64,000 bases of DNA from JABDMH01 sp965223025 (GTDB lineage Bacteria > Bacteroidota > Bacteroidia > Chitinophagales > Saprospiraceae). The position numbers were made by a program, and so were the translations under genes. Shown here piece after piece: positions 1 to 9,132 of the stretch. How positions within the stretch are numbered: the stretch's first letter is position 1; each line of letters starts with the position of its first letter. Under the pieces are notes generated by a model. It made no database searches. It was not told the origin of the DNA and worked only from the letters and a program-made list of their open reading frames with translations. Location: assembly GCA_965223025.1 (NCBI GenBank), contig CBDCVP010000021.1, positions 496,001 to 560,000 on the forward strand. The letters are read 5' to 3'.

Positions 1-177
1 CATATGCTGAGGCACTGCTTTGCCACTCATCTTCTAGAGCAGGGTGCGGGCTTGGGACATATTCTACTGTTGCTCGGCTGTAAGAGCTCCAAGACAACAG
101 AGTTATGCACCCATGTAGCGACGAATGATTTAAGAAGATTCAGAATCCTTTGGATACAGGAGATATATAAGCAATAG
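1..177 (+). pseudogene. Tyrosine recombinase, C-terminal fragment (degenerate)
   Basis: The reading frame is open from the window edge and gives the end of a XerC/D-type tyrosine recombinase: an LRHCFATHLLEQG stretch (box II, H-x-x-R region), then LLGCKSS and TTELCTHV. In functional family members the last two read LLGHKSS and TTEIYTHV. The second catalytic His and the nucleophilic Tyr are therefore both Cys here. With the 5' part off the window this is almost certainly an inactive remnant. Similar recombinases accompany Bacteroidota IS91-type elements, and a 5' fragment of one occurs at 20704. Confidence 0.75.
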
Positions 178-216
178 CTTATATCCGAAATATTGTGCAA
201 TAGCTTATATTCGGAC

Positions 217-223
217 GTTGTCA
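217..223 (+). other. Possible right core (R') of a truncated attC site
   Basis: GTTGTCA is preceded by TTCGGAC, resembling the TTGGAC-GTT right arms of the attC sites at 939 and 25236. It precedes the HigBA cassette at the expected distance. A weak complementary arm (TCCGAAAT) lies just to the left, but no convincing left core is visible, so the site may be damaged by the adjacent recombinase remnant. Confidence 0.35.
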
Positions 224-283
224 TCAATAGTAAGAAAAGGTACCAAATTGGGAACTTTTTCTTATATTCACTTGTAAAAGAGA

Positions 284-577
284 TTGAGAGTTCTTTCGAA
301 AAAGACATTAAGGGAATTTTGGGACAAACATCCAGACTCAGAACAGCAACTAAAGGCATGGTTTGAGGAAGCAGAAAAAGCAGACTGGAGGAATCCCAAC
401 TTTGTAAAGCGCGAATTTCCCAATTCAAGAATTATCTCTGGGAACAGGGTGATATTTAACATTCATGGAAACAAGTATCGTTTAATTGTAAAAGTCAATT
501 ACAAATATGGAATGATTTGGATCAGATTCGTAGGAACTCATTCGGATTATGATAAAATTGATCCTAAGAAAATATAG
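284..577 (+). CDS. higB: HigB-family type II toxin (mRNA interferase)
   Basis: This 97-residue protein begins with the family-typical MRVLSKKTLREFW and has a KAWFEEAEKADW stretch, RVIFNIHGNKYRLIVKVNY and a C-terminal WIRFVGTHSDYDKI. Together these are the hallmarks of the HigB/RelE-like fold that cleaves ribosome-bound mRNA. The start is a TTG codon; no ATG is available before the conserved N-terminus. It lies 4 bp upstream of the antitoxin gene in toxin-first order, as usual for higBA. The pair fills one integron cassette ending in the attC at 939. Toxin-antitoxin cassettes are common in integron arrays, where they are thought to stabilise the array. Confidence 0.88.
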   Translation: MRVLSKKTLREFWDKHPDSEQQLKAWFEEAEKADWRNPNFVKREFPNSRIISGNRVIFNIHGNKYRLIVKVNYKYGMIWIRFVGTHSDYDKIDPKKI

Positions 578-581
578 AGAC

Positions 582-938
582 ATGAAATTAAAACCAATTC
601 GAACAGCGGAAGATTATAATAGGGCCTTAGCTAGACTCGATAAGATTTTTGATTCAGAACCTGGAACAAAGGATGGAGATGAATTGGAAATCCTGGCTCT
701 CTTGATTGAGGACTACGAAGACAAGCATTATCCGATTGGTCCACCTGATCCAATTGAAGCAATAAAATTTAGGATGGGGCAGATGGGTCTGAGACAAAAG
801 GATTTAGGCAAAATATTGGGTCATAAGAGCAGAGCCAGCGAAATACTGAATCGGAAACGAAAATTGACTTTAAGCATGATTCGGACTCTCAATGAGAAAT
901 TGAACATATCCACTAAGGTTCTCGTCCAAGAGTACTGA
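582..938 (+). CDS. higA: HigA-family antitoxin, HTH protein
   Basis: The 118-residue product has an acidic N-terminal half (GDELEILALLIEDYEDKHYP, the usual toxin-contact part) and a C-terminal XRE-type helix-turn-helix from about residue 60: GLRQKDLGKILGHKSRASEI then LNRKRKLTLSMIRTL. I place the start at the ATG directly after the toxin stop codon; an in-frame extension overlapping higB exists but lacks family similarity. The product should neutralise HigB and autorepress the operon. The stop codon touches the attC site, leaving no spacer, as is typical for cassettes. Confidence 0.88.
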   Translation: MKLKPIRTAEDYNRALARLDKIFDSEPGTKDGDELEILALLIEDYEDKHYPIGPPDPIEAIKFRMGQMGLRQKDLGKILGHKSRASEILNRKRKLTLSMIRTLNEKLNISTKVLVQEY

Positions 939-1004
939 TGACAACACTGTGTAGGACAGAATGCTTCCCTTCGGTCGCACTCCGCCTACACTTGGACGTT
1001 ATCT
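939..1004 (+). other. attC site 1 (66 bp)
   Basis: The left core TGACAAC and right core GTTATCT flank an imperfect inverted repeat, in which GTGTAGG pairs with CCTACAC and the right arm carries extra bases (TTGGA). The central spacer holds the small hairpin CCCTTCGGT. The right arm ACACTTGGACGTTA is shared with the attC at 25236. The arm structure, length and position between two unrelated genes fit an integron recombination site. Confidence 0.8.
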
Positions 1005-1010
1005 CCCAGC

Positions 1011-1496
1011 ATGAGAACCAAAATGAAGCTAGAGGAAATAATAAACGAACAAATCCTTAATCCGAAGAGAACCAGATTTGTCAACAACCTAGTCAAGATC
1101 ATAGGAGGTAACGAGGACTCCCTAGAGAGATGCGAACCTTGGACGAAATATTATGAAGTATGGTACTACAATCCCTTCGATTTCAAATATATATTTTTAG
1201 CAAAAGACAATCTTGTTGTAAATATCTTTAATGAAAACGATGTTGAGAAGATCAGACAAATAGCATCTATGGGCGCAGAACCTGAAACTGGGCTGTTTCA
1301 GATCTCCAATAGCTACAGAGGACTAGAATTAGAATTTGTATCGAATTGCTGGGAAGAAATGGAATCAATACTAAATACTTCAGAAAGATGTTTTTGGGTT
1401 GAACATGGATCACTTAGAGTTTATGACGTGAACAACAGACAGGAAATCAGCGAACAGCAGCAAGAGAAAATATTGGAGGAGGAGGGGTTATTATAG
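1011..1496 (+). CDS. Cassette-encoded hypothetical protein
   Basis: This 161-residue acidic protein belongs to no family I recognise. It starts 6 bp after the attC 1 right core; an alternative ATG at 1023 (MKLEEIINEQ) is equally plausible. It has no signal peptide or membrane segment. It contains aromatic stretches (WTKYYEVWYYNPFDFKYIF) and ends in a Glu/Gln-rich helix (EISEQQQEKILEEE). It is the only gene of its cassette. The AT-rich composition matches other cassette genes and differs from the chromosomal genes beyond 30 kb. Confidence 0.6.
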   Translation: MRTKMKLEEIINEQILNPKRTRFVNNLVKIIGGNEDSLERCEPWTKYYEVWYYNPFDFKYIFLAKDNLVVNIFNENDVEKIRQIASMGAEPETGLFQISNSYRGLELEFVSNCWEEMESILNTSERCFWVEHGSLRVYDVNNRQEISEQQQEKILEEEGLL

Positions 1497-1529
1497 ATTA
1501 ACTTTGAAATAATGAATAAATGGGCCGAG

Positions 1530-1678
1530 AGATAACAGGGGCTCATGCGGCATGCTCGCAATTGCAGCCAGATAACATGATTGAAATGTAGATAATTTGT
1601 TAAATTGTATAGGATGAAGAAGATTCCTGCTGTCAAAACTGCTTGCCAGCACGACCGCATAGCCCCAATCCGTTACCA
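1530..1678 (+). other. attC site 2 (149 bp)
   Basis: The left core AGATAAC and right core GTTACCA enclose long complementary arms: GGGGCTCATGCGG on the left pairs with CCGCATAGCCCC on the right, leaving a single unpaired C. Such extrahelical bases direct strand choice by integron integrases. The site lies downstream of the unknown gene at 1011 and upstream of the first ORF-less cassette. Confidence 0.8.
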
Positions 1679-2200
1679 TCAAATAGAAGAGTGCAAACAG
1701 GGGCGGTGGAGCGACATAGTCAGTACTCAAACGGTGCTTCCCTGCTTATTTGCGGGCAAAACTTTTGGCTTCAAGGACTTAATCTTGATCTCTCCGGCCG
1801 AAGTATTTCAATGATGGTCTGGCCCGATCCACGGTTTGAGATCCTGCCTTTTGCATGGCAAACAGACAGCATGCCGGTCCGGGGTAGTATCATCGACTAT
1901 GGTGACCTCGCTTTCGGTCGATGGATTCGCGCTTGCCGTATTTGAAAGAAGGTCGGATGCGAAAGATCTGATGGTAACAAGAGCTGATCAAATCATCTCG
2001 GTGACCTCGCTTTCGGTCGATGGATTCGCGCTTGCCGTATTTGAAAGAAGGTCGGATGCGAAAGATCTGATGGTAACAAGAGCTGATCAAATCATCTCGG
2101 TCTAAAGACCTGCTCTTATTGGAGCTTTTGGAGATTAATTGTTATATTTTGGTGCAAGAGAAGCTTTGGGTTCGGTCCGAGACGATTGATAGCCCAGGCG
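1673..2200 (+). repeat. ORF-less integron cassette, copy A
   Basis: The cassette runs from the TT of one right core to the G of the next. Its body (about 300 bp before its attC) recurs at 6133 and 10296 with high identity. No reading frame is conserved: copy B has single-base insertions relative to A near 6275 (ATGGTTGGTC versus ATGATGGTC) and near 6370, shifting every frame. I therefore treat it as noncoding. It could carry a promoter or RNA, but I see no clear terminator. Copy A differs by a 99-bp tandem duplication at its attC. Confidence 0.75.
1902..2099 (+). repeat. 99-bp tandem duplication inside ORF-less cassette A
   Basis: Positions 1902-2000 and 2001-2099 are direct copies starting GTGACCTCGCTTTCGG and ending AATCATCTCG. 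Each includes the left core TGGTAAC and the left arm of the cassette's attC, so this cassette has two left half-sites for one right half-site. Copy C at 10296 has only one. Confidence 0.95.
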
Positions 2201-2206
2201 TTAGCG
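2071..2206 (+). other. attC site 3, of ORF-less cassette A (136 bp)
   Basis: The left core TGGTAAC and right core GTTAGCG are joined by arms in which GCTGATCAAATCATCTCG pairs imperfectly with CGAGACGATTGATAGC. A second left half-site lies 99 bp upstream because of the tandem duplication. The first seven bases of the group II intron follow shortly after the right core. Confidence 0.78.
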
Positions 2207-2527
2207 TCAAGCGTGTGTCCAGAATGAAACAATGAACCCATTTATTAATTAAACAAAGTTCATGATCAATGCTGTAAATAAGATGGAGGTGGGCCCTCCG
2301 GAGGCGCCATTCAGGTGGAGCCTTCAAATCACCTTAAGGTGCTGGGAGAGTGATTTTCTGGTGCTGAGCGTTAAGGGAAAAGGTTCCGGTGAGACGGGAT
2401 CAGATACGAATAGAAAAGATGAAGCAATTGAACCTCCGATGAAGTGCCGTGAAAACGAACATTCTGTCAAAACATCGATTAGCTTGTGTTCGATGGATAA
2501 TCATAGCGGGCGACCTGATAACTGGCT

Positions 2528-4024
2528 ATGGGGCAGACGTCATTTAGGGGGCATGATTTCTATTTAGGCTTATTTATGGAACTGGAGAAGTCAGCTAACA
2601 ATGAAAAGGGAAAGCATCAAGTAGGTCAAACACCTACAAGACCGAATACCAATGGGTTAGCTGATGGCGGACTCAACCGTAGTAGTGATGAAGGGCCTGT
2701 AATGGGCTTGGAGCGAAGGGTTGGGGTTATACAGTTAGAGTTACCATTTACAACTTCCGTCAAGGAAAGGAGGATAGATAGTGATTCGACAAAGAGTATA
2801 CCTATTACCAAGAAGATGGTATGGTTAGCTTACAAGAAAGTGAAAAGTAATAGAGGGAGTGGTGGAGTAGACTTTATAAGTTTATCAGACTATGAAGAAA
2901 ACTTGGAAAACAACCTTTATAAACTTTGGAATCGACTGTCCTCGGGCAGTTATTTTCCGCTCCCTGTGAGAGAGAAGGGGATCCCGAAGAAGGATGGAAA
3001 AGTGCGACTACTAGGAATACCGAGTATTTCAGATCGGATAGCTCAGCAAGTGATCAAAGATTACTTAGAGCCGAGATTTGAGGCCATATTCCACAAGAGG
3101 TCGTACGGCTATCGTCCGAGACTCAATGCACATCACGCCTTAGAACAAGTAAGACAAAATGTAAGAAAGTTTGGCTGGGTGATCGACATGGATATCAAGG
3201 GATTCTTTGACGAGGTTTCACATGAATTGTTGCTGAAAGCATTAGATAAACACGTCTCAGAAAGCTGGGTCAAAATGTACATTCAACGATGGCTTGAAGC
3301 ACCAGTTCAGAAAGAGACGGGAGAGCTTATGCAGAAAGATGGAAAAGGTACTCCTCAAGGAGGAGTAGTAAGTCCATTATTGGCAAATTTGTTTCTGCAT
3401 TATGTATTTGACAAGTGGATTGAAGTGCACCACAAGAATGTGAGTTTTGTGCGTTATGCTGATGACATCATTGTTCATTGTGGGACAAAATCAGAAGCGG
3501 AGGCACTACTGAGCTCAATTGATGCACGAATGAGGAGTTGTCATTTACGGCTACACGAAACGAAGACCAAGATTGTATTCTGTAAGAAAGGCAATAAATG
3601 GTCAAGCCATGATGTAGTAAGTTTTGACTTTCTTGGGTACAGCTTTCAGCCACGGTCAACAGCCACGAAGAACGGACAAATGTTCCTTGGCTATGATTGT
3701 GCAATTAGCAAAGCTAGTACAAAGAAGATTGCAGCAACTATTAGAGACTCTAGATTTCAAAGGTGGACGGAGCGAAGTATAAAAGAAGTTGCTGACCACT
3801 TCAATCCTAAACTGCGTGGGTGGATTAACTACTACGGAAAATTTAGGATAAGAAATCTCAACAGAATCTGTAAAATCTTTAATCGAAGGCTAACTGATTG
3901 GGTAAGAAATAGGTTTAAGAGACTGAATAAATCCTATATTAAAGCGTGTAAATGGCTTAGAGAATACAAGTCGAAAGATCCAGATCTCTTTGTGCATTGG
4001 CGCATAGGTTTTATTAACTCTTAA
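2528..4024 (+). CDS. ltrA: Group II intron reverse transcriptase/maturase
   Basis: The 498-residue LtrA-type protein has the RT fingers (KSNRGSGGVDFISL, then GIPKKDGKVRLLGIPS and RSYGYRPRLNAHHALEQV), palm motif DMDIKGFFDEV, GTPQGGVVSPLLANL and catalytic YADD at residues 310-313. The maturase domain follows, with GWINYYGKF near residue 440. No HNH endonuclease domain follows; the protein stops about 20 bp before domain V. Such proteins splice their host intron and retrohome by target-primed reverse transcription. An alternative ATG at 2578 would shorten it by 16 residues. All catalytic motifs are intact, so the intron may be active. Confidence 0.93.
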   Translation: MGQTSFRGHDFYLGLFMELEKSANNEKGKHQVGQTPTRPNTNGLADGGLNRSSDEGPVMGLERRVGVIQLELPFTTSVKERRIDSDSTKSIPITKKMVWLAYKKVKSNRGSGGVDFISLSDYEENLENNLYKLWNRLSSGSYFPLPVREKGIPKKDGKVRLLGIPSISDRIAQQVIKDYLEPRFEAIFHKRSYGYRPRLNAHHALEQVRQNVRKFGWVIDMDIKGFFDEVSHELLLKALDKHVSESWVKMYIQRWLEAPVQKETGELMQKDGKGTPQGGVVSPLLANLFLHYVFDKWIEVHHKNVSFVRYADDIIVHCGTKSEAEALLSSIDARMRSCHLRLHETKTKIVFCKKGNKWSSHDVVSFDFLGYSFQPRSTATKNGQMFLGYDCAISKASTKKIAATIRDSRFQRWTERSIKEVADHFNPKLRGWINYYGKFRIRNLNRICKIFNRRLTDWVRNRFKRLNKSYIKACKWLREYKSKDPDLFVHWRIGFINS

Positions 4025-4040
4025 TAACTCTGTATAACAA

Positions 4041-4114
4041 GAGCCGTATGATGGGAGACTATCACGTACGGTTCTGTGAGAGGCTTGAGGTGAAACCCCT
4101 CTGGTCTACTTGAC
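4041..4114 (+). ncRNA. Group II intron domains V and VI
   Basis: Domain V is the 34-nt hairpin GAGCCGTATGATGGGAG / ACTATCACGTACGGTTC, with the catalytic AGC triad near its base. Domain VI follows as the stem-loop AGAGGCTTGAGG / CCCCTCT, leading to the 3' splice site. These are the ribozyme core and the branch-point helix. Confidence 0.88.
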
Positions 4115-4128
4115 AAAGAATAAAAAAA

Positions 4129-5999
4129 ATGAAAAAGCTACTGAAAATACTTTTTGGCATATTTTCCACAACTTCGACAGGTCAAGTTGAAACACCTAAA
4201 GAAATCAACTTGAATAATACCTTTGACAAGGTCATTCAGAGCGATGATAAATTTAAAGTATCAATCATCCAAAGAATTCCAACTTTCAAGAATAGTGCTA
4301 CGTCAAGAAGCAGCAATCTTGTTTACGAAAAAGGTAAGCGGATATACAACCTTAAGGAATTATTCGATAATGAAAGTTATTCAAAAGAAGACAAAATCCA
4401 ATATCTTAAGGATGCCATTGCGGATGAATCTATAGATGCACTAGAATATGTAGGGAATAATCCAATTCAATTTTTTGAGCAATCTCACTTAGCCAAAACT
4501 CTCGTGGATTCATACTTCGATAATAAAGACTATGAAGCCAGCAATGATATTTATAAGAAATACAAGCGATTTGAATTTCAAACTAAGAATCTCTTTGATA
4601 CAGCCGAAAGCCTTATCACGAATTACTTTGAAACTAGACCAGAAATAAATGACAGATATCATAATGAGGGTGATCTAATCTATAGACTAGTAAAGTTAGG
4701 AAAAGACAAGATTGCTTTAAAATACATGAAGACTCTAATTGATGACTTCATCTCCGACAATACACAAGGATTGCAATTAGGTAGTAGAAATGAACAGATG
4801 CATACTGGCTACGTATTTGATATTCTTTGCTTTTCTGAAAACGTAGAAATAAGAGAAAATGCGATTGACCAACTCTTCTATTTATTAGAGCATAAAGATT
4901 ATAATACACATGAACTTTATAAGTTGACATCTTACCTTGATAAGGATCGACATATTAAACTTTTAGAAAAGAGATTTGAACATTTCAATAATGTTGATTT
5001 CAGTCCATTAAAGGATTACGAAACAAATGAAGAGACTAAAAAGAATAGAAGAAAACTTGTATCTGAAGCAAATGCTTTTTACTCCTTCATGTACACTAAT
5101 TCCTTACATTTAGGCGAAACTAAAGGAAAGGAAGTTTGGCAAAAATTTGTTGAGACAATGCCCTATTGGAGTATATATGGTCAACCATTTGAAATGAGTC
5201 AGATGTATATTTTAGAAAATTGTTTTAAGGATAAATCTTTAACCCAAAATGATAAAATAGATATTCTTAAAGGTGTTCTGTTTTCAAAAAGATTCTATTC
5301 AGATAGAGATTATCATGGCAGCTATAAATCTCGATGTTTAAACTTAATTGTAAACACGTTTCCAGATAAGACGATGTCTGAAGATCTTTTTAAGGAACTA
5401 AAGCTCGAAGGGTTCTTATCTTATTCGAATCCACTAGAGATAAACGATTCAGAGTTAATGATCCACCCTTTTAGAAAACAAGTAGATCTCACTGAAATAG
5501 ATAGTATAATAAGGATATTAAACAATTATGCATCGAAGAATAAAATAAACTCTATCCAACTTAATGATCAAAAAAGAAATTTTACTATTCACTCAAAACA
5601 CATGAGTCTATTGTATTTGATTTTTTCTATAAAAATGATATGATGTGTTGGTTCGACGCGGAAAGCTCTCTTGTCCCAACAGATTATTCTAAATTCTTCG
5701 ATGATGAATTCCGAAACGTCTTTGAACGTAAAAATGTTGACAGTCCTGTTGTTAGTGCTCAAATTGAAAAGGTCGAACAAGATCAATTTCATTATAAAAT
5801 CTACTTATCATTTGAAGATTGCAATTACCTCCATGAGTATCAAGAATATGGAACTGATTGGTATACTCCCCAAAGAATAGTCAAAATTTTAAACCTAGAA
5901 CTAATAAGATTAAAATCTGATGAAAGATTGATTGCTGTAGATTCAGGTGACCAAACAGCTATCTTCATTCTTGGAAATCCAATAGAAGTTAAAAACTAG
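4129..5999 (+). pseudogene. Large cassette protein, frameshifted
   Basis: A 504-codon frame (4129-5643) begins MKKLLKILFGIFSTTSTGQ. A second frame carries the obvious continuation (HESIVFDFFYKND, then MMCWFDAESSLVP) to 5999. Adding one A to the A6 run at about 5580 joins them into one protein of about 622 residues, so a single-base loss (real, or a sequencing error in a homopolymer) is likely. The product is rich in Lys, Asp and Tyr and predicted helical. I do not recognise the family. The group II intron lies just upstream of the start codon, so correct expression would need splicing or an intron-internal promoter. Confidence 0.65.
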
Positions 6000-6074
6000 T
6001 ACTAAGTAAATTTAATATAAGATGTTGGGCAATAGACATGGGAGATGAATTTTGTAACGATTAGAAAAGCCAGA

Positions 6075-6138
6075 CGCTAACATATGATGATGATGGCATA
6101 CCCTTCGGGATACGCCACATATCATAATTCCGTTACCA
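6075..6138 (+). other. attC site 4 (64 bp)
   Basis: The left core CGCTAAC and right core GTTACCA flank arms ATATGAT and ATATCATAATTCC, with a central hairpin CATACCCTTCGGGATACG. It closes the cassette of the gene at 4129 and opens ORF-less cassette B. Confidence 0.75.
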
Positions 6139-6741
6139 TCAAATAAAATAGAGCAAATAGGGGCGGTGGAGCGACATAGTCAGTACTCAAACGGTGCTTC
6201 CCTGCTTATTTGCGGGCAAAGCTTTTGGCTTCAAGGACTTAATCTTGATCTCTCCGGCCGAAGTATTTCAATGGTTGGTCAGGCCCGATCCACGGTTTGA
6301 GATCCTGCCTTTTGCATGGCAAACAGACAGCATGCCGGTCCGGGGTAGTATCACCGACTATGGTAACCTCTGCTTTCGGTCGATGGATTCGCGCTTGCCG
6401 TATTTGAAAGTAGGTCGGATGCAAAAGATCTGATGGTAACAAAAGCTGATCAAATCATCTCGGACTAAAGACCTGTGCGTATTCCGGTGATGTTGACCCC
6501 GCTCCGGAGACCCCCTAGTTCCGGCAAGCTGACCCCCTATTGAGAGAGGAGATCGGTGAGCATGATTCCGGCAAGCTGACCCCCAAATAAAGGGATGGTT
6601 CAGTAAAGATTCCGGCAAGCTGACCCCCAAAGGGTCAAACTGTGCAGGACTGACATTCCGACATGCTGACCCCCTGTGGGTCTCCCAAGGAACAGAAATT
6701 CATATCCATACATTAGGTCATTTACTAATATAAATAGTGAC

Positions 6742-8291
6742 ATGGCCTATCAATCTAAACGTATGGAAGAAGTAAGACAAATCATCAGTGCCTATTTAAA
6801 GACGAGTAAATACAAGGTTGTCGCACGCCAGCTGGGCATATCAAAGAACACAGTGCGTAAATATCTGCGACTTGTCGAACGAGTAGATTTACCAAAGGAG
6901 GATCTGTTGAGACTAGAAGATGAAGACCTCAAAACATTGATTTATCCAGCAGGCATGATCGAAGAATCTGAGCGCATACAAACCTTTACCAGCCTAGTAG
7001 ATTACTGGCTATCAGAACTTCGCAGAATAGGAGTGACTAGGCAACTACTATGGCAGGAATACAGAGCAGATCATCCAGATGGGTTTGCGTACAGTCAGTT
7101 TTGTGAGAAATTGAGTCAGCACATAGAAAGCCGGAAGCTAACCATCCATTTGAAGCATGAACCTGGAAGAGAGATATGGCAGATTTTGCAGGTAAAAAAC
7201 TTAGCTGGATAGACAGGGAAACCGGAGAGGTGGTGCCCACAGAAGTTATCGTTGCAGTATTTCCTTTCAGTCAGTACACCTTTGTGATGGCTGTAGACAC
7301 ACAGCAAACACCAGATGTGGTACATGGACTCAACCATGCGTTACTATATTTTGGTGGCTCACCTCATGCGATGCTATCAGATAACTTCGCTGCCTATGTG
7401 AAAAAGGCAGATCCATATGAACCTACTTTTACCGAACTAAGTACCCAGATGGGAGCCCACTATAACCTGGATCTACAAGCTTGCCGGGTAGCAAAGCCAA
7501 AAGACAAAGCAAGTGTTGAAAACATGGTGAGCATCGTGTATACCCGTATATATGCAGAACTGCGCAATGAGCAATTTTTCAGCCTCAAGGCGTTAAATGC
7601 TGCTATCAGAGAAAAGCTTGAGAAGCATAACAGTGAGCCCTTCCAGAAAAAACAGGGTAGTCGGAAAAGCATATTTGAACAATATGAAAAGCCTTTGCTA
7701 AGGCCTTTGCCCAGTGCTCTGTTTGAACTCAAAAGACAGAAAAAGGCGAGTGTAGGAAAGAACTACCACATCTACCTTGGAAAAGAAAAAGAATACTATT
7801 CTGTTCATTACTCCCATGTAGGTAAACGAGTAGATGTAAGGTATAGCTCTAGCGTGTTGGAGATATACTATAAGCAAAGTCGTATTGCAGTCCACCAGCG
7901 CACTGGCAAAAAGTATACGACAACCGCAGAGCATATGCCTGAGAAGCATAAGATCTATGAGCGTCTACATGGATATAGTAGTAGCGAGTTTACCAGCCTG
8001 GCAAAAAACATCGGCCAGATGACACAATGGGCTATCCAACAGATTTTGATCTCCACCTTTTACGAAGAGCAATCCTACAAGAGCTGCTTGGGCGTGCTGA
8101 GTCTGGCTAAGAAATATTCTCATCCTCGGCTTGAAGCAGCTTGCAAGAAATGTCATCAGATCGGCAAGGTCAATTACACCCTTTTGAAAAGGATATTAGA
8201 AAAAAATCTTGACCAAACCCAACCTGAACTATTTGCCACAAAATCTCCCCAAGACCACGAAAATATAAGGGGAAAAGAGGCTTATCAATAA
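6742..8291 (+). pseudogene. istA: IstA transposase of IS21 copy 1, frameshifted
   Basis: The N-terminal part (to 7212) holds the helix-turn-helix (VARQLGISKNTVRKYLRL). The second part holds the DDE integrase core (MADFAG with the first Asp, LSDNFAAYV, KDKASVEN) and runs to 8291. Relative to the intact copy at 22261, one A is missing at about 7173 (GAGATATGG versus GAGATAATGG), which separates the halves. IS21 IstA can be expressed in alternative forms, but the intact twin shows this copy is damaged. Confidence 0.92.
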
Positions 8292-8322
8292 CTAATTATT
8301 TAAAAACAAAAAACATCAAATT

Positions 8323-9057
8323 ATGAAGAATGCAACTTTAGAAACCATGAAAGATCTCAAATTGGGAGGCATGGCTTCCACCTATGAGGCGGTACTGAAC
8401 CTTCCAGTCAATCAACATCCTGACAATCATGAACTCATCGCACAACTCATTGACTCCGAACAGCTCTACCGCTCTAACAAAAGGATGAATCTATTTGTCC
8501 GACTGAGCAAACTCCGATACCATGCCAATCTAAAAGATCTGGATTATTCATCCTCGAGAAATCTGAAAAAAGAGCATATTACCAAACTTGCTGACGCAGC
8601 CTATATTGATAGAAGTGAAAACATACTCATCACCGGACCTACCGGCTGCGGCAAATCTTTCTTGGCTTGTGCGCTCGGGCATCAGGCCTGTGTCCTAGGA
8701 AAAAGAACACTCTACTTCAACCTCAACCGATTCACTGAGCAGATCACTCTAGCAAAAACAGATGGCACACTCATTAAGTGGCTAAACAGATTAAACAAAG
8801 CGAAGCTGATTATTCTAGATGATTTTGGTCTTCAACCATTGTCTCAGTCCGTCTTGCTTATCATCCTCCAGATACTAGAAGATCGATATGAAAAAGCAGC
8901 TACGATTGTTTGTTCACAACTACCCGTGTCAAAATGGCATGCATACCTAAATGATCCCACTATCGCCGATGCCATCCTTGACCGCCTTGTACCTAAAGCT
9001 CACAGAATAGAATTAAAAGGAAAAAGCATGAGAAAACAAGCAAAACAATTATCTTAA
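8323..9057 (+). CDS. istB: IstB ATPase, IS21 copy 1
   Basis: The 244-residue AAA+ transposition helper has Walker A GPTGCGKS and Walker B LIILDDFG. The conserved basic C-terminus contains RLVPKAHRIELKGKSMRK. It follows istA by 31 bp in the usual istAB order. IstB selects target DNA and stimulates strand transfer by IstA. Its sequence is effectively identical to the copy at 23843. Confidence 0.95.
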   Translation: MKNATLETMKDLKLGGMASTYEAVLNLPVNQHPDNHELIAQLIDSEQLYRSNKRMNLFVRLSKLRYHANLKDLDYSSSRNLKKEHITKLADAAYIDRSENILITGPTGCGKSFLACALGHQACVLGKRTLYFNLNRFTEQITLAKTDGTLIKWLNRLNKAKLIILDDFGLQPLSQSVLLIILQILEDRYEKAATIVCSQLPVSKWHAYLNDPTIADAILDRLVPKAHRIELKGKSMRKQAKQLS

Positions 9058-9132
9058 GTCACCAATGGATATGATTTTTTGGTTGGGGGTCAACATCCCG
9101 GAACGTGGGGGTCAGCTTGGTCGGAATATGCA

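Larger units (their letters stand above)
2213..4114 (+). mobile_element. Group II intron with reverse transcriptase
   Basis: The element starts with GTGTG (consensus GUGYG) and ends after domains V and VI in a TTGAC terminus. An in-frame intron-encoded protein lies in domain IV. The 5' 300 nt contain typical group II stretches such as GTTCCGGTGAGACGG and GTGCCGTGAAAACG. It sits 7 bp beyond the right core of attC 3, between that core and the start codon of the next cassette gene at 4129. The exact 3' boundary is inferred from similarity to known intron ends. Confidence 0.85.
6476..9132 (+). mobile_element. IS21-family element, type a, copy 1
   Basis: The outer ends are TGCGTATTCCGG on the left and CCGGAATA-like (TCGGAATATGCA) on the right, an imperfect inverted repeat. 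The left 200 bp carry several copies of TTCCGGCAAGCTGACCCCC, the multiple terminal IstA-binding repeats typical of IS21. The flanks GACCTG and GACTG suggest a target duplication that has lost a base. It carries a frameshifted istA and an intact istB, and is almost identical to the copy at 21985. Confidence 0.9.

Noticed and set aside
1643..1945. 100-codon frame in the repeated cassette (also at 10314)
   Set aside because: Copy B has indels that shift the frame; the frame also crosses the attC right core of the previous cassette.
2213..4114. Assignment of the intron as group IIC-attC
   Set aside because: The insertion is outside the attC stem and domain V resembles other classes; only the proximity fits, so the class is left open.
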